A stretch of DNA of 64,000 nt from Psychromonas algicola (GCF_004378355.1 NZ_SNUB01000014.1:1-64000); one strand, 5' to 3'; numbered from the stretch's first letter, positions 35,873-45,833 are shown. Numbers and translations: made by a program. Notes: generated by a model not told the origin, from the sequence alone.

Positions 35873-37300
35873 ATGAACAACAATTTAATTAGTTCAGAAG
35901 TTATTGCAGACAGCGGTGTTGCATTTGGTACAAGTGGGGCTCGCGGATTAGTGACTCAATTTACACCCGATGTTTGTGCTGCTTTTGCTGTCGCTTTTAT
36001 TCAAAGTATCAAGAATAACTTTAGCTTCAATACAGTGGCTATTGCCATTGATAACCGTCCAAGTAGTTATGCTATGGCTCAAGCATGTGAAGCAGTTTTA
36101 AAGCAAATCAACATTGATGTTATTTACTACGGCGTAGTACCAACACCAGCTTTAGCCTATATTGCACAAGAAGATGACATGCCTGCTATTATGGTCACAG
36201 GAAGTCATATTCCATTTGATCGCAATGGACTCAAATTCTATCGCCCAGACGGTGAAATTAGTAAACAAGATGAACAAGCTATTCTTACAGAAAAAGTCCA
36301 TTTTACAGAGATTGATGACATTTCTGATTTAATTGTCAATAAAAAAGCTGAAGATGAATATGTTAATCGTTATACTTCGCTTTTTACATTGCCTTGGCTA
36401 ACAGGGAAACGTATCGGTATCTATGAGCATTCAAGTGCGGGACGAGATCTTTATTATCGAATCTTTGAAGCATTTGGTGCAGAAGTCATTGCATTAGAGC
36501 GTAGTGACCAATTCGTTCCTATTGATACTGAAGCCGTTTCAGAAGCAGATACTTTAAAAGCGATTAATTGGTCTAAAGAATATAGTTTGGATATGGTTTT
36601 CTCTACGGATGGTGATGGTGACCGACCATTAGTATCAGATGAGCATGGAAATTGGTTACGTGGCGATATATTAGGGCTTTTAAGTGCAGACGTATTAAAT
36701 ATAGAAGCTTTAGCTGTACCTGTTAGTTGTAATACTGCTATTGAAAGTTGCAATAAATTTAGACATGTGGAAAGAACAAAAATTGGTTCACCTTATGTTA
36801 TTGCTGAATTTCAGCCGTTAGCTAAAGAGTTTAATACTGTCGCTGGGTTTGAGGCAAATGGCGGTTTTTTATTGGGTAGTGATGTTTTTATTAATGGCAA
36901 ATCATTAAAAGCATTACCAACACGAGATGCAATTTTACCTGCTATTATGTTGCTGGTTGCAGCTCAAGAGCAGAAAACATCTGAACTTGTTAAAGCATTA
37001 CCACAACGATTTACCTATAGTGATCGTATTCAGAATTTTGCAACAGCTAAAAGCCAATCGATTATCGCATCGGGGAAAAAGAATCCAAGTGAATTAATCA
37101 GTCAATTAGGTTTTAAAAATATAGCCATTAAACATGTTGATGAAACGGATGGGTTAAGAATAACACTAAATAATAACGTAATTATTCATTTAAGGCCTTC
37201 AGGCAACGCGCCAGAATTACGCTGTTATGCTGAAGCTGATAATTATATTGTTGCAAATGATAGTGTCGTGAAAGCACTTAAAAATATTCAAAAGATATAA
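35873..37300 (+). CDS. cpsG: Phosphomannomutase
   Basis: A 475-residue alpha-D-phosphohexomutase converting mannose-6-phosphate to mannose-1-phosphate for ManC. Visible sites are TSGARGL (phosphate loop), [16 protein letters not shown] with the phosphoserine, the metal loop STDGDGDRP, the sugar-binding stretch [10 protein letters not shown] and the C-terminal [10 protein letters not shown]. Such genes are named manB, cpsG or rfbK. It is bounded by 9-nt-period DNA on both sides. Confidence 0.92.
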   Translation: MNNNLISSEVIADSGVAFGTSGARGLVTQFTPDVCAAFAVAFIQSIKNNFSFNTVAIAIDNRPSSYAMAQACEAVLKQINIDVIYYGVVPTPALAYIAQEDDMPAIMVTGSHIPFDRNGLKFYRPDGEISKQDEQAILTEKVHFTEIDDISDLIVNKKAEDEYVNRYTSLFTLPWLTGKRIGIYEHSSAGRDLYYRIFEAFGAEVIALERSDQFVPIDTEAVSEADTLKAINWSKEYSLDMVFSTDGDGDRPLVSDEHGNWLRGDILGLLSADVLNIEALAVPVSCNTAIESCNKFRHVERTKIGSPYVIAEFQPLAKEFNTVAGFEANGGFLLGSDVFINGKSLKALPTRDAILPAIMLLVAAQEQKTSELVKALPQRFTYSDRIQNFATAKSQSIIASGKKNPSELISQLGFKNIAIKHVDETDGLRITLNNNVIIHLRPSGNAPELRCYAEADNYIVANDSVVKALKNIQKI

Positions 37301-37585
37301 TCAACGAATTGCACTAATGGCACAAATTAAAATAGTTAAGATTTTAATAATTAGTTTAATTCGCGTAATTCGTTGATAGTGTTAAAAAGTATTTATCACC
37401 GAATCTTACAGATACGATGAATTAAGATCTTGAAGGTTTTGATTCTAAAAATTAGTTTAATTTGCGTAATTCGTTGATAGTGTTAAAAAGTATTTATCAC
37501 CGAATCGTACAGATACGACGAATTAAGATCTTGAAGGTTTTGATTCTAAAAATTAGTTTAATTCGCGTAATTTGGTGATAGTTAG
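37300..37585 (+). repeat. 9-nt-period array expanded into a 101-bp tandem repeat upstream of gmd
   Basis: Two full copies with an exact 101-base period (37350-37450 and 37451-37551, only a few differences) and a third partial copy from 37552. The first unit is preceded by inverted DNA: ATCAACGAATT at 37300-37310 is the reverse complement of AATTCGTTGAT at 37367-37377. AATT/TAAT-led 9-base spacing is visible through 37306-37378. This fills the 318-base gap between cpsG and gmd; no gene is present. Confidence 0.9.
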
Positions 37586-37618
37586 TTTTTTATAAAATAA
37601 TTTTAGTTAGGAATTTTC

Positions 37619-38743
37619 ATGTCAAAAAGTAAAGTTGCATTAATTACAGGTATTACAGGCCAAGATGGTTCATACCTTGCTGAGTTCTTATTAGATAAAG
37701 GTTATGAAGTTCATGGTATTAAACGTCGAGCTTCTTCATTAAATACTGAACGTGTCGATCATATTTTTCAGGATAACCATGAAAAAGATCAAAAATTTTT
37801 CCTCCATTACGGCGATTTAACGGATTCATCAAACCTAACGCGTATTTTAAAAGATGTTCAGCCAGATGAAGTTTATAACCTTGGCGCTCAATCTCATGTT
37901 GCTGTTTCGTTTGAGTGCCCTGAATATACTGCAGATGTTGATGCGATGGGAACATTACGTTTATTAGAAGCAATTCGTTTCTTAGGTTTAGAAAAGAAAA
38001 CAAAATTTTATCAAGCTTCTACTTCTGAGCTTTATGGAGAGGTACAAGAAATCCCACAAAAAGAAACGACACCGTTTCATCCGCGTTCACCATATGCCGT
38101 TGCTAAAATGTATGCTTATTGGATAGTGGTTAATTACCGAGAGTCATACGGTATGTATGCGTGTAACGGTATTTTATTTAACCATGAGTCACCGCGTCGA
38201 GGTGAAACCTTTGTAACACGTAAAATTACGCGTGCCATTGCGAATATCTCTCAAGGGTTAGAGAAGTGTTTATACCTAGGTAATATGGATGCACTGCGCG
38301 ATTGGGGACATGCTAAAGATTATGTTCGTATGCAATGGATGATGCTTCAGCAAGATGTCGCAGAAGATTTTGTTATTGCAACAGGAAAACAAATATCTGT
38401 ACGTGAGTTTGTAAAATTATCAGCGAAAGAAGCTGGGATAGAACTTGAATTTACAGGCAAAGGACTTGAAGAAGTTGCTACTGTTAAATCTATCACAGGT
38501 GATAATGCGCCTGCATTAGCAGTAGGAGATGTAATTGTTAAAGTTGATCCTCGTTATTTCCGTCCTGCAGAAGTTGAAACATTATTGGGAGATCCTTCTA
38601 AAGCAAAAGCTAAATTAGGTTGGGTTCCGCAAATAACAGTAGAAGAGATGTGTGCTGAAATGGTTTCTAACGATTTAGAAAAAGCCAAACAACATGCGAT
38701 TTTAAAAGCTCACGGCTACACAACCTCAGTTGCAGTTGAGTAA
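37619..38743 (+). CDS. gmd: GDP-mannose 4,6-dehydratase
   Basis: A 374-residue extended SDR making GDP-4-keto-6-deoxy-D-mannose. The NAD(P) loop is [17 protein letters not shown], followed by [18 protein letters not shown]. The catalytic region has [35 protein letters not shown] (Thr/Ser, Glu, Tyr, Lys), and [13 protein letters not shown] completes the nucleotide site. The product is the branch point for colitose or fucose. The next two genes decide for colitose. Confidence 0.97.
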   Translation: MSKSKVALITGITGQDGSYLAEFLLDKGYEVHGIKRRASSLNTERVDHIFQDNHEKDQKFFLHYGDLTDSSNLTRILKDVQPDEVYNLGAQSHVAVSFECPEYTADVDAMGTLRLLEAIRFLGLEKKTKFYQASTSELYGEVQEIPQKETTPFHPRSPYAVAKMYAYWIVVNYRESYGMYACNGILFNHESPRRGETFVTRKITRAIANISQGLEKCLYLGNMDALRDWGHAKDYVRMQWMMLQQDVAEDFVIATGKQISVREFVKLSAKEAGIELEFTGKGLEEVATVKSITGDNAPALAVGDVIVKVDPRYFRPAEVETLLGDPSKAKAKLGWVPQITVEEMCAEMVSNDLEKAKQHAILKAHGYTTSVAVE

Positions 38744-38753
38744 GCGGAATCCT

Positions 38754-39680
38754 ATGAAAATTTTACTTACTGGCGCAAATGGCATGGTTGGAAGAAATGT
38801 TCTTGAAGTAGCAAAGCTGCATGAACATGTTTTTTTATCACCAGCAAGCTCAGAGCTTAATTTATTAGATGCTAACTCTGTTAAGCGTTATATTGCAGAG
38901 CACAATCCAGACATGATCATTCATGCCGCAGGTATCGTTGGCGGTATTCAAGCTAATATGGCAAATCCTGTTAAATTTTTAGTTGATAATATGCAGATGG
39001 GACTTAATATTCTGACGGCTGCGAAAGATTGTGGCATCACTAAATTTTTAAATTTAAGTAGCTCTTGTATGTACCCTAGAGACGCATTAAATCCGTTGGG
39101 CGAAGACTTAATTTTAAAAGGTGAGTTGGAGCCAACTAATGAAGGTTATGCGTTGGCAAAAATAACAAGTACGCGATTGTGTGAATATATAAGTAAAGAA
39201 AATCCCGCTTTACTTTATAAAACAATTATTCCATGTAATTTATATGGTCTTTTTGATAAATTTTCACCCAAAAACTCGCATATGATCCCTGCAGTAATTC
39301 GTAAAATAGATGAAGCTAAAAAAAATAACCTTAGCGAGATAGATATATGGGGAGATGGGGAAGCGAGACGTGAGTTTATGTATGCAGAAGATCTGGCTGA
39401 CTTTATTTTTTATGCCATTAATCATTTTGAGAAAATGCCACAAAATATAAATGTAGGTTTGGGGACAGATTTTACAATTAATGAATATTATCGAGCTGTC
39501 GCTAATGTTGTTGGTTATACAGGCTCATTTAAGCATGATTTAAGTAAACCTGTTGGCATGAAGCAAAAATTAATCGATGATCAAAAATTAAAAGAATTCG
39601 GCTGGGGCTATAAAACAGAATTAGACGTCGGGATTCAAAAAACATATCAATTTTATTTAAGTGAGTATTGTAATGGCTAA
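38754..39680 (+). CDS. colC: GDP-colitose synthase (ColC-like) of the GDP-fucose synthase family
   Basis: A 308-residue SDR with LTGANGMVGRNVLE, SSSCMYPRD and YALAK (Tyr-x3-Lys). It is closely related to Fcl (epimerase/reductase) in ILKGELEPTNEGYALAKI and NLYGLFDKFSPKNSHMIPAVIRK. I start at the ATG at 38754, not at an upstream alternative that overlaps gmd. It stands between gmd and a ColD gene whose start it overlaps, and no second Fcl is present. ColC, the C5-epimerase/C4-reductase that makes GDP-L-colitose, is therefore the most likely role. An Fcl making GDP-fucose in addition cannot be excluded from sequence. Confidence 0.72.
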   Translation: MKILLTGANGMVGRNVLEVAKLHEHVFLSPASSELNLLDANSVKRYIAEHNPDMIIHAAGIVGGIQANMANPVKFLVDNMQMGLNILTAAKDCGITKFLNLSSSCMYPRDALNPLGEDLILKGELEPTNEGYALAKITSTRLCEYISKENPALLYKTIIPCNLYGLFDKFSPKNSHMIPAVIRKIDEAKKNNLSEIDIWGDGEARREFMYAEDLADFIFYAINHFEKMPQNINVGLGTDFTINEYYRAVANVVGYTGSFKHDLSKPVGMKQKLIDDQKLKEFGWGYKTELDVGIQKTYQFYLSEYCNG

Positions 39681-40845
39681 TTACGCGCTAGCAAGTAGTA
39701 CGTGGGATGATAACGAATATTCTGCAATTCAAAGAGTTATAGAGTCAGACATGTTTACCATGGGTAAGGAAGTTGCTCAATATGAAAAAGATTTTGCTGA
39801 ATTTTTTGGTTCTAAATATGCGTTAATGGTGAGCTCAGGTTCAACTGCTAATTTATTAATGATCGCATCATTATTTTTTACCAAAAATGAATCTTTGAAA
39901 TTGAAGCGTGGAGATGAAATTATCGTTCCTGCTGTTTCATGGTCTACAACCTACTTTCCCTTACAACAATATGGGCTAAAAGTTAAATTTGTTGATATTG
40001 ATCGCCATACATTAAATATGGACTTAGATAAGTTGGAAGCAGCTATTACTGATAATACGAGAGCTATTTTGTCGGTTAATTTATTGGGTAACCCTAATGA
40101 TTACATTCGTATGAATGAAATCATTGCTGGTCGAGATATCTTTATTTTAGAAGATAACTGTGAGTCAATGGGAGCAACTGTTGATGGAAAACAAGCTGGT
40201 ACTTTTGGTGTAATGGGGACTTACAGTTCATTCTTCTCTCATCATATTGCAACAATGGAAGGTGGTTGTGTTGTGACTGATGACGAAGAGCTTTATCACA
40301 TTCTGCTTTGTATTAGAGCACATGGTTGGACGCGTAATTTACCTAAATTTAATAAAGTCAGTGGTGAAAAAAGTGACGATGCCTTTGAAGAGTCATTTAA
40401 ATTTATGCTACCTGGTTATAATGTTCGCCCTTTAGAAATGAGTGGTGCGCTAGGTATTGAACAATTAAAAAAATTGCCTCAATTTATTAAAATACGTCGT
40501 GAAAATGCGAAGTTGTTTCAATCATTATTTGCTAATCATCCCTTCATCGATATTCAACAAGAAACTGGATCAAGCAGCTGGTTTGGATTTTCATTAATAT
40601 TAAATGAAGAAGCTCCTTATAGTAGAGCTGAATTAGTTAAATTATTAACGGAAAATGGGATTGAATGTCGTCCAATTGTAACTGGGAATTTCTTGAAAAA
40701 TAAAGAAGTACTAGAGTACTTTGACTATGAAGTGTCAGGAACATTAGAAGCGGCAGAATATCTTGATGTACATGGTTTATTTGTTGGTAATCATCAAAAT
40801 GATATAGAGAAAGAAATAAAGCAGCTAGCTAAAATCCTTTGTTAA
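39673..40845 (+). CDS. colD: GDP-4-keto-6-deoxy-D-mannose 3-dehydratase (ColD)
   Basis: A 390-residue PLP enzyme of the DegT/DnrJ/EryC1 fold. The usual Schiff-base Lys is replaced by His: SSFFSHHIATMEGG, His 190. ColD is known for exactly this change, which makes it a 3-dehydratase rather than an aminotransferase. Start and end segments (YALASSTWDD, IECRPIVTGNFLKN) agree with ColD as I remember it. GDP-perosamine synthase would keep the Lys. I choose ATG 39673, which overlaps colC by 8 bases; a GTG at 39661 is an alternative. Confidence 0.9.
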   Translation: MANYALASSTWDDNEYSAIQRVIESDMFTMGKEVAQYEKDFAEFFGSKYALMVSSGSTANLLMIASLFFTKNESLKLKRGDEIIVPAVSWSTTYFPLQQYGLKVKFVDIDRHTLNMDLDKLEAAITDNTRAILSVNLLGNPNDYIRMNEIIAGRDIFILEDNCESMGATVDGKQAGTFGVMGTYSSFFSHHIATMEGGCVVTDDEELYHILLCIRAHGWTRNLPKFNKVSGEKSDDAFEESFKFMLPGYNVRPLEMSGALGIEQLKKLPQFIKIRRENAKLFQSLFANHPFIDIQQETGSSSWFGFSLILNEEAPYSRAELVKLLTENGIECRPIVTGNFLKNKEVLEYFDYEVSGTLEAAEYLDVHGLFVGNHQNDIEKEIKQLAKILC

Positions 40846-40995
40846 TTAATATGATCATATTTGAATACTGTTAATAGATTTTGTTAAATTCAACATATTT
40901 ATAGAAAGAAAAAAATATGCAAGGAATTATATTGTAAAATTTTTAAATAGCATAAATCAGAGAATGCATGAATAGACCATTTTTTTTAAGGTATA

Positions 40996-42438
40996 GTGAA
41001 ATTGAGTAATCGTAACATAAAAGATTTTACTATTCTTGGTGTTGGTAAAGCCCTACAAGTATTGATTGGATTAGGGAGTCTTCGGTTAATCACTGAATTG
41101 CTTAGTGAATCAGAAGTCGGAATTTACTATATATTGTTAACTGTAGTAAATTTATTAGCTTTTGCCTGCTTTAATCCTCTGGGACAATTTTATAGTCGAC
41201 ATCTAGTTCATTGGAAACAAAAAAATAATATTAAAACTGCTACGAATGTCATGCTGGTTTTAAGGGGGGCAGCGATACCTGTGGCTGCGATACTTTCAAT
41301 ATTTATTTTTTATTTGTTTGATTACGAACAATATTTCTCATTAATGTCATATGTTTTTTTTATAATTATTTCGCTTGTCGCGTTAGTTCATGGGGTATTT
41401 TTAAGTGCTGCCAATGTACTTGTTAGTAGAATTACTTTTACAATTTTTTCAGTTTCAACTTTATTAGTAAGTCTTATTGCATCTCTTTTATTATTTTCGT
41501 TGTTTCAATCTGCTATGGCCTGGCTCTATGGCGCAGTATTAGTTCAAATAATATTTAGTCTGCTTTTATATAGAGTTTTGGTTTCAAAGAGTGTTTTTTC
41601 TTTAGATAAAGCCAAACTCGCGTTTAACAAAGAGTATTTAATAAAGGTATTTTTATTTATCTTACCGGTTACTTTCACTTTATTTTTGCAATGGGGGCAA
41701 ACCGCATCATTTAGATTGATTTTAGAACATTTGTATTCTGCCAAAATTTTGGCATTTATCTCTGTTGGTTTGGCTTTAAGTAATTCAATTTTTTCAGCAT
41801 TAGATAGTCTGGCTACTCAGTTTTATATGCCGCTGTACTTAAAAAAGATAACAAATGCTACGAAATCAGACAGAGCATTAATTTGGAACCAACTCGCAAA
41901 TAGTATGTTTTCTATTTATATAGGTGTTACTATTTATGTTATCGTTTTTTCACCATACTTGGCAAAGTTATTAGTATCTGAAAACTTTTATGAAGCCTAT
42001 ATTTATACAATGATAGGTGCTGTAATTGAATTATTTAGAGTTTCGACAAACTTGATCTATATGGTTTCACAGTCAGAAGTGAAGACTAAAAACACCATCG
42101 GGCCTTATTTTTTCGGTTTTTTGATAATGATAATAGGTTTATATTCCATAGATGTTTCAAAAGATTTATGGAAAGTACCAGTTATTCTTGCTTTTTCATA
42201 TTTGATAACTTTGTTAACAATGTTTTTAAGTATGAAAAAGTTACTTAATATAAAATTAAACTTTTCAATTATAGTGAAGTCAATATTATTTATGTCGCCC
42301 TTATTATTTTTTTCTTTTATTGAGTCGGCCCCTACAATGTCAAATTCAATAGGTTGGCTAATTATTGGTGGCTTATATTTTTTATTAATACAATATTTTT
42401 TATTAAAAAATAAAATACAAATTATGAGTTTAAAATGA
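40996..42438 (+). CDS. wzx: Polysaccharide flippase of the Wzx (MATE/MVF-like) family
   Basis: A 480-residue, very hydrophobic protein with about 12 spans and the N-terminal pattern KDFTILGVGKALQVLIGLGSL of oligosaccharide flippases. It starts with GTG after AAGGT; no nearby ATG gives a better start. Wzx moves undecaprenyl-linked repeat units across the inner membrane. It overlaps the next gene by 4 bases (ATGA), the first of several such overlaps. The DNA here is markedly richer in A and T than the core sugar genes, as is usual for transferred O-antigen genes. Confidence 0.85.
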   Translation: MKLSNRNIKDFTILGVGKALQVLIGLGSLRLITELLSESEVGIYYILLTVVNLLAFACFNPLGQFYSRHLVHWKQKNNIKTATNVMLVLRGAAIPVAAILSIFIFYLFDYEQYFSLMSYVFFIIISLVALVHGVFLSAANVLVSRITFTIFSVSTLLVSLIASLLLFSLFQSAMAWLYGAVLVQIIFSLLLYRVLVSKSVFSLDKAKLAFNKEYLIKVFLFILPVTFTLFLQWGQTASFRLILEHLYSAKILAFISVGLALSNSIFSALDSLATQFYMPLYLKKITNATKSDRALIWNQLANSMFSIYIGVTIYVIVFSPYLAKLLVSENFYEAYIYTMIGAVIELFRVSTNLIYMVSQSEVKTKNTIGPYFFGFLIMIIGLYSIDVSKDLWKVPVILAFSYLITLLTMFLSMKKLLNIKLNFSIIVKSILFMSPLLFFSFIESAPTMSNSIGWLIIGGLYFLLIQYFLLKNKIQIMSLK

Positions 42439-43487
42439 AGAAAGCTTGTTTAGTTGTCAGTTCTTATTTAACTGAAAATAAAATATTTAATGTTGTGCTT
42501 CATCGTGATAATTGGGTTGATCGTTTTATTAAGCTTAAAGCTGGATTTGCTTTAAAAGGCTATGATTTATCGACACAAGATATTAATTCTATTGATGATT
42601 CTGAAATAGTTATTTACGCATCCAATATGCCTAGTGAGTTACCCCGAAAAAACTCTCGATTAAAAAGTTACCTCATTTTAAGTGAAAGTGCTTTTATTAG
42701 GCCAGATAATTATGATCTTCAAAAACTTAAACACTTTAATAAAGTGTTTACTTGGTATGATGAATTAGTCGATGGAAAACAATATATTAAGCTTAATTAT
42801 GCTCATGCTTTCCCAAAGCAAATCAATAAAGATATCTATAAAAAAGACAAGTTATGTGTGTTAATTGCAGGTAATAAAAAACCTAAACCTACTCTAGATT
42901 CGCATTTAAAGGGACTAGATTTATATAGTGAAAGAGAAAAAGCAATTCGTTGGTTTGAAGAACACCACCCTGATGACTTTGACCTCTATGGCGTTGGGTG
43001 GAATCGTTATCAATTTACTGGTCCAAAAATTATTCGAGGTTTTAATCGGCTACCAATATTTCCTGAGCTTTTTCAAAAATTATTAAGGCTAACATATCCT
43101 TCTTATAAGGGCATGGTAGATCATAAACGGCCAGTTATGGAACGATATCGTTTTTCTATTTGTTATGAAAATGCGAAAGATATACCTGGTTATATTACTG
43201 AAAAAATATTTGATAGTTTTTTTGCTGGTTGTGTTCCAGTTTATTGGGGAGCCGATAATGTGAAAGACAATATTCCAGAGGGATGCTTTATCGATAAGCG
43301 TAGCTTTTCGACTTATGAAGCAATTTATGATTATATGAATAATATGACTGATAATGATTACTTAGTATATCTTAATAATATTAGTACTTATCTAAACAGT
43401 GAGAAAGCACTGCCTTTTAAAAGTGAGGGCTTTGTGAGCACAATAATAAAAGCCATTTTTACAGACGATTCGAAGGTTAGATTATGA
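42435..43487 (+). CDS. GT10-family (alpha-1,3/4-fucosyltransferase-like) glycosyltransferase
   Basis: A 350-residue protein with the GT10 donor-site signature: RYRFSICYENAKDIPGYITEK, then IFDSFFAGCVPVYWGADNV and IPEGCFID. GT10 enzymes transfer fucose from GDP-fucose in Lewis-type structures. In this cluster the only deoxyhexose GDP-sugar clearly made is colitose (3-deoxy-fucose), so a colitosyltransferase is likely. It overlaps wzx and the GT11 gene by ATGA on both sides. Confidence 0.87.
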   Translation: MKKACLVVSSYLTENKIFNVVLHRDNWVDRFIKLKAGFALKGYDLSTQDINSIDDSEIVIYASNMPSELPRKNSRLKSYLILSESAFIRPDNYDLQKLKHFNKVFTWYDELVDGKQYIKLNYAHAFPKQINKDIYKKDKLCVLIAGNKKPKPTLDSHLKGLDLYSEREKAIRWFEEHHPDDFDLYGVGWNRYQFTGPKIIRGFNRLPIFPELFQKLLRLTYPSYKGMVDHKRPVMERYRFSICYENAKDIPGYITEKIFDSFFAGCVPVYWGADNVKDNIPEGCFIDKRSFSTYEAIYDYMNNMTDNDYLVYLNNISTYLNSEKALPFKSEGFVSTIIKAIFTDDSKVRL

Positions 43488-44329
43488 TTATTACTAAGAT
43501 AAATGGTGGTTTAGGTAATCAGTTATTTCAGTATGCGGTAGGTCGGGCAGTTGCTATTCATCATTCAGTACCGCTAAAATTAGATATTAGTGCTTTTATT
43601 AATCATAAAATCCATAACGGTTTTAGATTAGATGCCTTTAATGTAGATGCCGAAATTGCAAATAATCAAGAAATAATTCGTCTGGCTGGAAATAAAACTA
43701 AGATAACTAGGTTTTTTAGAAAATTAGGTTTAATTAAGAAAAAGAATTATTGCAAGGAAAAACGACGGACAATCTTTGATGCACGCGTTTTTGAACAGAC
43801 TCCTTATTACCTTGATGGGTACTGGCAAAATGAAATGTATTTTTCAGCTATACGTCAACTCATTCTCAAGGAGCTCACCCCAAAAAATGAGCTAAGCTAT
43901 CAGGCTAAACTTTTTTTAAGAGAAATAATGAAATGTAATTCAATAAGTCTTCATGTTAGAAGAGGTGATTATTTAAAACACCCTGAAATTGGAGTTCTTG
44001 ACTTAGATTACTATCAACGGGCGATTGAATACATTGGAGAAATCGTTGATTCTCCAGTTTTTTTCATATTTTCAAATGATTTGAAGTGGTGTAAAAAAAA
44101 TTTCAATTTTTTAAAAAACTGCGTTTATGTTAAAAATACGGAAACAGAAATTGATGATTTAATTTTAATGAGTAAGTGTAAGCATAATATAGTGGCTAAT
44201 AGCTCATTTAGTTGGTGGGGGGCATGGTTAAATGAAAATGATGGAAAAATTATAGTCTCTCCGTCAAAATGGATGGCACATAATCCATATAATAATAAAT
44301 GGGTACCTGATTCGTGGCTTCAATTCTAA
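43484..44329 (+). CDS. GT11-family (alpha-1,2-fucosyltransferase-like) glycosyltransferase
   Basis: A 281-residue GT11 protein with the N-terminal INGGLGNQLFQYAVGRA, the GDP-binding SLHVRRGDYL and the late NSSFSWWGAWL. GT11 members include bacterial alpha-1,2-fucosyltransferases and the O55 colitosyltransferase WbgN. With ColD in the same operon, GDP-colitose is the favoured donor. The stop overlaps the acyltransferase start as TAATG. Confidence 0.88.
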   Translation: MIITKINGGLGNQLFQYAVGRAVAIHHSVPLKLDISAFINHKIHNGFRLDAFNVDAEIANNQEIIRLAGNKTKITRFFRKLGLIKKKNYCKEKRRTIFDARVFEQTPYYLDGYWQNEMYFSAIRQLILKELTPKNELSYQAKLFLREIMKCNSISLHVRRGDYLKHPEIGVLDLDYYQRAIEYIGEIVDSPVFFIFSNDLKWCKKNFNFLKNCVYVKNTETEIDDLILMSKCKHNIVANSSFSWWGAWLNENDGKIIVSPSKWMAHNPYNNKWVPDSWLQF

Positions 44330-44817
44330 TGATTCTCTTAATTAAATATACATCGAGATTAATTTATAGCTTTAAACGTAAACTATTAAGTCTTAATAGA
44401 ATTTATTATTCTATGCTTTTACAAAGCTGCGGCTCCAATTTTAAATTGTGGGGAGCGTTTTATCTTAAAAATCCCCAATTTATACAAGTGGGGGATAATG
44501 TGTCAATCAATGACGGTGTTTATTTAAATGGCAAAGGTGGATTGAAAATAGGTAATAATACTACAATTTCCGCAGGAGCAATGATAATTTCAACTGGTCT
44601 TTGTACGTCATCATTTTTAGTTGAGAATAAGCATATAGATAAAGAAATTATAATTGGAAATAATGTTCAAATTGGCGCTGGTGCAATTATTCTTGCTGGT
44701 GTAAATATTGCTGATAATGTTATTGTTGGCGCGGGGAGCGTCGTTACTAAAAATATTCAAGGGAATGTAATAGTAGCGGGAAATCCTGCAAAAGTATTAA
44801 GGGAGCTTATATTATGA
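44329..44817 (+). CDS. Hexapeptide-repeat (LbH) acyltransferase
   Basis: A 162-residue protein from the ATG at 44329. A frame from GTG 44314 would lie inside the GT11 gene. After an N-terminal basic helix come left-handed beta-helix hexapeptides (IQVGDNVSINDGVYLNG, IGNNTTISAGAMI, IIGNNVQIGAGAIILAGVNI, VIVGAGSVVTKNI) and the closing loop VAGNPAKVLREL. It belongs to the maltose/CysE/LacA acetyltransferase group, and O-acetylation of the repeat unit is the likely role. It overlaps the next gene by ATGA. Confidence 0.85.
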   Translation: MILLIKYTSRLIYSFKRKLLSLNRIYYSMLLQSCGSNFKLWGAFYLKNPQFIQVGDNVSINDGVYLNGKGGLKIGNNTTISAGAMIISTGLCTSSFLVENKHIDKEIIIGNNVQIGAGAIILAGVNIADNVIVGAGSVVTKNIQGNVIVAGNPAKVLRELIL

Positions 44818-45833
44818 GCTCTGTACCTTTAGTGTCAGTCGTTATGTCAGTATTTAATGCAGAAAAATACTTAAAAGAAGCGATTGAGAGCATACTTGAC
44901 CAAAGTTATCAAAATATTGAATTTATTATTATAAACGATGGCTCAATTGATGATAGCTTAAATATTATCAAAGGTTTTTCAGCCATAGATGAAAGAATTA
45001 AATTGGTTAGTCGTAGGAATCGTGGGTTGCCCTTTTCTTTGAATGAAGGGCTAGACCTAGCCAAAGGCGAGTATATTGCTCGAATGGATGCTGATGATAT
45101 TTCATTTAAAGAGAGATTATCAGAACAAGTGCTTTATATGGAAGCAAACCCTGAAATAGGTGTGTGTGGTACTTGGGCTGAAGTTTTTGGTGAATATAAA
45201 AATGGTAATAGTACGTTAAAGCATCCATCATCGCATGATGCTTTATTACCGAAGCTTTTATTTTCAGTTTGTTTTATTCATCCTACTGTTATGTTTAGAA
45301 AAGAAGTCTTAAATAGTTACAAGTTAAGATACCACATAGATTATTTTAATTCTCAAGACTATGAGTTTTGGTGGCGTTTATCTCACTATACGAAAATGGG
45401 CAATGTACAAAAAGTATTATTAAAATATCGAGAAAGTGTTAGTAGCATTACTCATAGTTCTTCTAATTTTCAACCTGACCTAAGATACAAATTAATAAAA
45501 AGTATATTTACTAATGTTCTTCTGGAACTTGGTATGAAGAATATTGAATCAGAAAATAAATTACACTATATCTGTGCGTCTAACTCTAGATTAAGAGATA
45601 ATAAAGTTGATATTGATAAATTGAATGTTTATTTTCTTACTATATTGGAACATAATCGTAAAACATGTGTTTTTTCTGATAAATTTTTGATTAAAGTATT
45701 AAGTAAAAAATTTATTGTTGCAATTTATTTTGAGTGCAAACGTAATAATCTTAATATTATCAATGGCTTGAAGTTTCGTTTTTTTTACATCGGTGTTTTT
45801 AATTATCTAAAAGGATTGATATTTAATGAGTGA
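44814..45833 (+). CDS. Glycosyltransferase family 2
   Basis: A 339-residue GT-A enzyme: VSVVMSVFNAEKYLKEAIESILDQSY at the N-terminus, INDGSIDDS (first Asp) and ARMDADDIS (the Asp-x-Asp metal site). The middle FIHPTVMFRKEVL and QDYEFWWRLSHY (acceptor/catalytic Glu-Asp region) fit the family. The last 100 residues are Lys/Asn/Ile-rich and poorly conserved. Donor and acceptor cannot be read from sequence. Confidence 0.85.
   Translation: MSSVPLVSVVMSVFNAEKYLKEAIESILDQSYQNIEFIIINDGSIDDSLNIIKGFSAIDERIKLVSRRNRGLPFSLNEGLDLAKGEYIARMDADDISFKERLSEQVLYMEANPEIGVCGTWAEVFGEYKNGNSTLKHPSSHDALLPKLLFSVCFIHPTVMFRKEVLNSYKLRYHIDYFNSQDYEFWWRLSHYTKMGNVQKVLLKYRESVSSITHSSSNFQPDLRYKLIKSIFTNVLLELGMKNIESENKLHYICASNSRLRDNKVDIDKLNVYFLTILEHNRKTCVFSDKFLIKVLSKKFIVAIYFECKRNNLNIINGLKFRFFYIGVFNYLKGLIFNE

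Noticed and set aside
39673-40845. Perosamine synthase or another sugar aminotransferase
   Set aside because: The PLP-binding Lys is replaced by His in SSFFSHHIATMEGG, which fits ColD and not an aminotransferase.
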